Of a stretch of 35,273 nt of DNA, positions 30,074-35,273 are shown in pieces. The notes below the pieces were generated by a model, which worked only from the letters and a program-made list of their open reading frames with translations, was not told the origin of the DNA and did not search any database. Positions within the stretch are counted from its first letter, which is position 1; every line of letters begins with the position of its first letter. Source of the stretch: Acidobacteria bacterium OLB17 (GTDB lineage: Bacteria > Acidobacteriota > Blastocatellia > Pyrinomonadales > Pyrinomonadaceae); the NCBI GenBank assembly GCA_001567505.1, contig LLEU01000059.1:1-35273 (forward strand). The letters are read 5' to 3'. Position numbers and translations under genes: made by a program.

Positions 30074-31471
30074 ATGAGCGAAGAAAGCAAAAATGCCGAG
30101 CCCGAAAGCAGCGACGTCGCGGGCGAGGCCGAAGGGTCACAAGAACTTACAGAAGAAATAGTCCTCGAAAAGCCGGACGGGAAGCGCCGCCGGATATTCA
30201 TTATCGGCGGTTCCGTTCTGTTGGTCGCGGTGGTCGCGGGGTTCATTTGTTGGCTGTACGCGCGGCAATTCGAGTCGACCGATGATGCGTTTATCGAGGC
30301 CGATGTCGTGCAGATCAGCCCGAAGGTCTCGGCATACGTCGAGAAGGTCCTTGTCGAGAATAACCAGCTCGTGCACAAGGGCGACCTTCTTGTTCAGCTC
30401 GACACGGCCGATCTCGAGGTAAAGCTCCAAAAGGCAAAGGCCGACCTTGAGAACGCGGAAAGCCAGTATTCAAAAGCGGTCGCAAACGCGGCGCTTACGA
30501 AAAGCTCGACGAGCGCCGTCCACGCCCAGGCAAGCTCGAACGTTGCGACGACGAAGAGTCTGATCGAGGAAAGCCGGCTTGCCGCGGCGAGTCGCCGCTC
30601 GCAGATCGAGCAGGCCGAGGCCGCCGTAAAAACGGCCCTTGCTGAGCTTTCAAGGGCTCGTGCACAGGTCGCACAGCCGGAATCGGATACGAACCTTGCC
30701 GAGCTCGAATTCTCGCGTCGTGAGGCTCTGTTCAAGAAGGGCGATATTTCCCGGCAATCGCTCGATCAGGCGCGCAATGCCCTTCAGAATGCGCGTTCGC
30801 GTTACGAGGCGGCGCGGAAGGCGGTCGAGAGTGCGAATTCGCGTGTGAACGAGGCTCGTGCCGGTGTCGCAACTGCGACGGAGAATTACCGACAATCACT
30901 TGCGTCGGTCAATGTCGGTAAGGCTCAGCTTGGCGAATCGCAGGGAAGGCTTCAGCAGGCCGAGACGGCGCCGCAGCAGGTCGATGTAAGTGAAGCTCAG
31001 GTCGAGGCGGCGTTGGCGGCTCGTTCCGCTGCCGAGGCCGCCGTCCAACAGGCCGAGCTGGATCTCTCGTACACAAAGATAATCGCTCCGGAAGACGGTT
31101 ACGTGACGAAAAAGAATGTTCTTGTCGGCCAACTCGTTCAGGTCGGGGCTCCACTGATGGCCCTTTCGAGGTCGAACGAGGTGTGGGTGGTCGCGAATTT
31201 CAAAGAAACGCAGCTCGAAGAGATGCGCGTCGGGCAGCCCGTAGATATTCGCGTCGATGCCTATCCGAACGAGCGATTCACGGGCAAGGTCGAGAGTTTT
31301 CAGGCAGGGACAGGTTCGCGTTTCAGCCTTTTGCCGCCCGAGAACGCGAGCGGCAATTTCGTGAAGGTCGTTCAGCGTCTGCCGGTGAAGATCGTTTTTG
31401 ATTCGCCACCCGACAAGGTACATCTGCTTGCACCCGGAATGAGCGTCGAGCCGACGGTGAAGGTTCGCTGA
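30074..31471 (+). CDS. HlyD/EmrA-type membrane fusion protein of a multidrug efflux system
   Basis: The 465-residue periplasmic adaptor has a short acidic cytoplasmic N-terminus, one membrane anchor (about residues 41-62, IFIIGGSVLLVAVVAGFICW), the split lipoyl-like domain (STDDAFIEADVVQISPKVSA, VHKGDLLVQLD) and a long alpha-helical hairpin of Ala/Glu/Arg-rich heptads (about 115-325). The returning half of the lipoyl domain follows (YTKIIAPEDGYVTKKNVLVGQ) and a C-terminal beta-barrel with VWVVANFKETQLEEMRVGQPV. This is the EmrA arrangement. It would link the inner-membrane transporter encoded next to an outer-membrane TolC-type channel, whose gene is not here. The stop overlaps the next start by one base (TGATG). 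Confidence 0.92.
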   Translation: MSEESKNAEPESSDVAGEAEGSQELTEEIVLEKPDGKRRRIFIIGGSVLLVAVVAGFICWLYARQFESTDDAFIEADVVQISPKVSAYVEKVLVENNQLVHKGDLLVQLDTADLEVKLQKAKADLENAESQYSKAVANAALTKSSTSAVHAQASSNVATTKSLIEESRLAAASRRSQIEQAEAAVKTALAELSRARAQVAQPESDTNLAELEFSRREALFKKGDISRQSLDQARNALQNARSRYEAARKAVESANSRVNEARAGVATATENYRQSLASVNVGKAQLGESQGRLQQAETAPQQVDVSEAQVEAALAARSAAEAAVQQAELDLSYTKIIAPEDGYVTKKNVLVGQLVQVGAPLMALSRSNEVWVVANFKETQLEEMRVGQPVDIRVDAYPNERFTGKVESFQAGTGSRFSLLPPENASGNFVKVVQRLPVKIVFDSPPDKVHLLAPGMSVEPTVKVR

Positions 31472-33042
31472 TGCCGGGCGAAGACCTTCATCAACAATGG
31501 GTCCCGAGTTTCAATCCGTGGCTTGTTGCGGTATCGGTGATGCTTGCGACGGTGATGGAGATCCTCGATACGTCGGTCGCGAACGTTGCATTGCCGCATA
31601 TTGCCGGAAACCTTTCGGCGACGACCGAAGAAGCCACTTGGGTCCTTACAAGCTACCTGATCTCGAACGCGATCATCCTGCCCGCAACAAGCTGGATCAG
31701 CAAATACATCGGCCGGAAGCGCTTCCTCATCATCTGCATAATCCTGTTCACGTCCGCTTCTGCATTGTGCGGAGCGGCGCCGAGTTTGTCGATCCTGATC
31801 GTTGCACGCGTACTGCAGGGAATGGGCGGCGGCGCGCTGCAGCCGATCGCACAGGCGGTCCTGCTCGAAAGCTTTCCGCCTGATAAACGCGGTGCGGCAA
31901 TGGCTCTCTACGGAATGGGGATCGTCGTTGCGCCGATCATCGGCCCGACCTTGGGCGGTTGGATCACGGACAACTATTCCTGGCGTTGGATCTTTTACAT
32001 CAACCTGCCGATCGGCGCTCTCGCCGCGTTCATGGCAAATTCCTTCGTTGAGGATCCGCCGTATTTACGCGAGCAAAAGCCGGGCAAGATCGACTACACC
32101 GGCTTCGGGCTGATGGCTCTCGGCCTCGGTGCGCTCGAATTGACGCTCGATCTCGGCGAACAGCGGGACTGGTTCGAGTCCGGACTTATTTGCTTTACGG
32201 CGGCCGTCTCGGCGATCTCGCTCATAAGCTTTGTCGTCTGGGAGATCTACACGCCGGAGCCGATCGTGAATCTCCGCGTCTTCCTGAATCGGAATTTTGC
32301 GGTCGCCTGCGGGTTGATCGCGACGGTCGGTGTTGTGCTCTATGCAACGACAGCGCTCCTGCCGCTCTTTCTGCAGACGCTTATGGGATATCCCGCAGTT
32401 CTGAGCGGCGAGGCCGTGAGCCCCAGAGGCATCGGCGCGATCATCTCGATGGTCGTCGTCGGGCGCCTTATCCCGAAGGTCGATACCCGTTACCTTGTGC
32501 TCTTTGGCTTTTCGCTGCTCGCCTATTCGATATATCTTTTCACGGGCCTAAATCTCGACATCACGATGAGCAGCATCGTCTATCCGATGATCGTGAGCGG
32601 ATTCGCGCTCGGATTCGTTTTCGTGCCGCTTACGACATTGTCGGTGGCGACGCTTCCGCAACGTGAGATCGGCAACGCGAGCGGCGTGTATAACCTGATG
32701 CGGAACACGGGCGGCAGCGTCGGCATCGCTATAATGACGACGCTCCTGATGCGCGGGCAGCAATTCCACCAGAGCATTCTCACGGCTCACGCAAGCCAAT
32801 ACAACCCGGCGTTCCAGCACGCCGTCGAGCAGATCCGCCAAGGAATTGCCGCCGGCCTCGATCCTGCGGCAGCAACATATCAAGCCTACGGCCTGATCTA
32901 TATGTTGATCCAGCGGCAGGCCGCCGTACTCGCCTATAACGACGATTTTTGGATCCTTACCGTCCTTTGCTGTTTATGCATTCCGGCGGTCTTCCTCTTT
33001 AAGAAAGTTCGAAATGGGCGTGCCGCCGTCGGTGCTCATTGA
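31471..33042 (+). CDS. EmrB-type drug:proton antiporter (MFS, DHA2 family)
   Basis: The 523-residue protein is a 14-helix major-facilitator transporter of the DHA2 family. Motif A-like WISKYIGRKRFL follows TM2, motif B is in ARVLQGMGGGALQP, and the antiporter motif C is VVAPIIGPTLGGWI in TM5; DTSVANVALPHIAG is the TM1 motif typical of EmrB. Near TM13 it has MRNTGGSVGIAIMTT. It would expel hydrophobic drugs or other toxic molecules in exchange for protons, together with the EmrA-like adaptor whose stop it overlaps. Substrate specificity cannot be read. No clear terminator follows before the next promoter candidate at 33118. Confidence 0.93.
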   Translation: MPGEDLHQQWVPSFNPWLVAVSVMLATVMEILDTSVANVALPHIAGNLSATTEEATWVLTSYLISNAIILPATSWISKYIGRKRFLIICIILFTSASALCGAAPSLSILIVARVLQGMGGGALQPIAQAVLLESFPPDKRGAAMALYGMGIVVAPIIGPTLGGWITDNYSWRWIFYINLPIGALAAFMANSFVEDPPYLREQKPGKIDYTGFGLMALGLGALELTLDLGEQRDWFESGLICFTAAVSAISLISFVVWEIYTPEPIVNLRVFLNRNFAVACGLIATVGVVLYATTALLPLFLQTLMGYPAVLSGEAVSPRGIGAIISMVVVGRLIPKVDTRYLVLFGFSLLAYSIYLFTGLNLDITMSSIVYPMIVSGFALGFVFVPLTTLSVATLPQREIGNASGVYNLMRNTGGSVGIAIMTTLLMRGQQFHQSILTAHASQYNPAFQHAVEQIRQGIAAGLDPAAATYQAYGLIYMLIQRQAAVLAYNDDFWILTVLCCLCIPAVFLFKKVRNGRAAVGAH

Positions 33043-33117
33043 CGGGACGCGTCCTCAAAGATCGGCCGCCTTTTTGCCGAACCGGGCCACCGTGCCGGAT
33101 TTTGATGCCTTAAATAC

Positions 33118-33146
33118 TTGATTCTTAAGCAAATGCAAGGTAAATT
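33118..33146 (+). promoter_or_regulatory. Candidate promoter of the OPT transporter gene
   Basis: TTGATT at 33118-33123 and TAAATT at 33141-33146 with a 17-base spacer, in an AT-rich dip about 58 bases before the ATG at 33204. Pattern match only. Confidence 0.42.
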
Positions 33147-33203
33147 TCCTTAGCACTTTCCCCTTTTGCAGTCAGCAAAGAAAAATAGGAGATCTCGTTC
33201 AGG

Positions 33204-35273
33204 ATGGAGAACCCGTTTCTAAAAACCTTTCGTCCATACATTCCCGATTCGGCCAATTTGCGCGAGTTGACGCCGCTGCCGCTGCTTGTTGGTACGGTCC
33301 TCGGCATAATCTTTGGTGCGTCATCGCTCTACCTCGTTCTAAAGACGGGGCTTACGGTCTCGGCCTCGATCCCGGTGGCGGTCATTGCGATCACGCTGTT
33401 TCGCCTGCTGTCGAAGGTCGGCCTGCGTGACGCAACGATCCTCGAGACGAACATAATGCAGACGGCCGGAAGCGCCGGCGAATCGATCGCATTCGGCATC
33501 GGCGTTACGATGCCCGCGATCATGATCCTTGGCTTCGAGCTGGAGCTGACGCGCGTGATGCTCGTTGCCGTTATGGGCGGCTTGCTCGGCATCCTGATGA
33601 TGATCCCGCTCAGGCGTGCGCTTATCAAGGATCAGCACGGCTATCTGAAATATCCGGAGGGCACGGCCTGCGCCGAGGTCTTAAAGGCCGGTGCATCGAA
33701 GGAGTCACGTGAGGCGTCTCACGAGGCCGATCAGGCGGGTGATGACAACGCGGCGCTCCAGGGCGGCAAGATCATCACGATCGGGTTCATTTTCGGGTTC
33801 TTGTTCAACTCGATAATGAAGGTTCTCTTCTTCTGGAAGGAATCGCCGGGGTACGACTTCTCAAAGGCCGGCTATAACGGCGGCACGATCAACTCCGACA
33901 ATGACCCGACGCTGCTCGGTGTCGGATATATCATCGGCCCGAGGGTCGCCGGCCTGATGATGGGCGGCGGCGTACTCTCGTACCTCGTTCTGATCCCGAT
34001 GATCAAACTCTTTGGCGAGGCCGTCCCGACACCCGTCGCGCCGGAATTGAGCAAGACGATCGCCGAACTTTCGCCTTCCGGTATCAGAAGCGCTTATGTG
34101 CTCTACATCGGTGCAGGCGCGGTCGCCATGGCCGGCATCATTTCGCTCGGACGCAGTTTGCCGACGATCATTCACGGCCTAAAGGCCGGACTTGCCGACC
34201 TCCGCGGCGGAAGTGCGGCCAAGGGCGAAGGCCTGCCGCGAACGGACACGGACATTTCGATGAAGTGGGTCGCGGCCGGTATGATCGGCCTTCTTGCGGC
34301 GATCCTGCTCTTCCCGCAGCTCGGACTTAGCATTTTCGTGCATCCGTTCGTGTCGTTCTTCGGCGCGATACTCATTCTCGTGCTCGGCTTCCTGTTCGTG
34401 ACCGTGTCGTCAAGGCTGACGGGCGAGATCGGCTCGTCATCGAACCCGATCTCGGGTATGACGGTCGCAACTCTGCTGATCACGTGCCTCGTTTTTCTTG
34501 CTCTGGGCTGGACGGCTCCCGATCCGTACTTTGTGACGGCACTTTCGATCGGCGGCATCGTCTGCATCGCGTCCTCCAACGGCGGCACGACGTCGCAGGA
34601 CCTCAAGACGGGTTTCTGGGTCGGCGGTACGCCGTGGCGTCAGCAGATAGCGATCCTTGTCGGCGCTCTTGCTTCGGCACTGGTTCTCGGTTCGCTTCTG
34701 ATCTTCCTTAACAGCTCGCGAACCTACTACCAGAAGGTCGCCGCGGATTCGCCCGAAGCGAAACTCGTCCTCTCTGAAGACAAGCTTTTCCGTCAGGACG
34801 GGAAGTATCAGTCCGAGCACGTTGGCGGTAAATATGCCGAGACGGACACGGCAACCTACCGTGTTTGGCAGAACACCGACCCGCTCGAGGGCCAAGTCGG
34901 CAAATATCTCGTCAATGACAAGGGACAGCCTGTTTACTTTGTCGATCCGGGCATCAACGGCATCATCAAGACCGATGACGAAGGCCGCCCACTCGAGCGT
35001 TACGACGCGCCGAAGGCGACGTTGATGAGCTACATCATCAAAGGCGTCCTCGGGCAGAACCTTCCTTGGGGCCTTGTGATCCTTGGGGCGATGTTGGCCG
35101 TCGTGCTGGAGCTTTGCGGCGTGCCATCGCTTGCTTTCGCGGTCGGTATTTATCTTCCGATATCGACGTCGTCGCCGATCTTCATCGGTGGCATCGTGCG
35201 GTATCTCGTGGATATCTTCCTGCGTCGCAAGCTTGCCGCCAAAGATCTTACCGAGGATCAGATCACGGCCGAG
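33204..35273 (+). CDS. OPT-family oligopeptide transporter, 3' end outside the window
   Basis: The frame is open from ATG 33204 to the last base (690 codons, no stop). It is a polytopic OPT-family protein: LTPLPLLVGTVLGIIFGASS in TM1, NIMQTAGSAGESIAFGIG, KYPEGTACAEVLKAG, then EIGSSSNPISGMTVATLL and SSNGGTTSQDLKTGFWVGG, the two most characteristic OPT stretches, and ELCGVPSLAFAVGIYLP near the end. Between helices at about residues 510-605 is a hydrophilic insert of some 95 residues (KLFRQDGKYQ, GKYLVNDKGQPVYFVDPG). The bacterial branch is thought to import peptides or metal chelates; substrate is unknown. AGGAGA lies 11 bases before the ATG and a promoter candidate precedes it. It appears to be a separate unit from the efflux operon. 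Confidence 0.92.
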   Translation, partial: MENPFLKTFRPYIPDSANLRELTPLPLLVGTVLGIIFGASSLYLVLKTGLTVSASIPVAVIAITLFRLLSKVGLRDATILETNIMQTAGSAGESIAFGIGVTMPAIMILGFELELTRVMLVAVMGGLLGILMMIPLRRALIKDQHGYLKYPEGTACAEVLKAGASKESREASHEADQAGDDNAALQGGKIITIGFIFGFLFNSIMKVLFFWKESPGYDFSKAGYNGGTINSDNDPTLLGVGYIIGPRVAGLMMGGGVLSYLVLIPMIKLFGEAVPTPVAPELSKTIAELSPSGIRSAYVLYIGAGAVAMAGIISLGRSLPTIIHGLKAGLADLRGGSAAKGEGLPRTDTDISMKWVAAGMIGLLAAILLFPQLGLSIFVHPFVSFFGAILILVLGFLFVTVSSRLTGEIGSSSNPISGMTVATLLITCLVFLALGWTAPDPYFVTALSIGGIVCIASSNGGTTSQDLKTGFWVGGTPWRQQIAILVGALASALVLGSLLIFLNSSRTYYQKVAADSPEAKLVLSEDKLFRQDGKYQSEHVGGKYAETDTATYRVWQNTDPLEGQVGKYLVNDKGQPVYFVDPGINGIIKTDDEGRPLERYDAPKATLMSYIIKGVLGQNLPWGLVILGAMLAVVLELCGVPSLAFAVGIYLPISTSSPIFIGGIVRYLVDIFLRRKLAAKDLTEDQITAE

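Overview
The window is a dense, GC-rich bacterial chromosome segment. Menaquinone synthesis by the futalosine route (mqnC, mqnA), many secreted or metal-dependent peptidases (M13, M16, M24B), an OPT transporter and the overall codon habit suggest an Acidobacteriota genome, perhaps Blastocatellia/Pyrinomonadales. That placement is an inference from gene content; no rRNA or other marker gene is present. No tRNA, rRNA, CRISPR array or intact insertion sequence was seen.

Layout. 1-285: a cluster of short perfect hairpins. 286-7725: mqnC, a YdeI/DUF1905 protein, mqnA, a short operon (secreted protein, cyclase/KynB-like hydrolase, alkyltransferase-like protein), nadK and a PpiD/SurA-like foldase ending at a strong bidirectional terminator. 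7805-13681: two APC amino-acid permeases on the minus strand, divergent from a group II aromatic-amino-acid decarboxylase and a patatin. 13682-14312: an RRM protein with a long structured leader. 14388-17580: a minus-strand operon thiO, tlpA-like (frameshifted), methyltransferase. 17605-20902: a large inverted repeat, then NAD-type isocitrate dehydrogenase convergent with and overlapping an M13 peptidase. 21068-23208: a small secreted protein, a DoxX-like membrane protein and an Xaa-Pro aminopeptidase.

23338-25376 holds three consecutive uncharacterised membrane proteins. The middle one carries His/Glu pairs in predicted membrane segments, and the third is split by a T6 frameshift. 25386-26991 holds queE and queC of queuosine synthesis, separated by an internally deleted GxxExxY gene whose stop overlaps the queC start. 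27012-28307 is an M16 peptidase.

28394-30073 looks like inserted accessory DNA. Its genes are more AT-rich than their neighbours, it abuts what looks like the 3' stump of a phosphatase gene, and it carries an unnamed two-gene unit (69-aa soluble protein plus 285-aa membrane protein). After it come an EmrA/EmrB-type efflux operon with a palindromic operator candidate over its promoter, and an OPT-family transporter cut by the window end.

The best candidates for undescribed biology are the three-gene membrane cluster, the 28.5-29.6 kb two-gene unit, the GxxExxY remnant coupled to queC, and two genes broken at six-base A/T runs that each need one base fewer.
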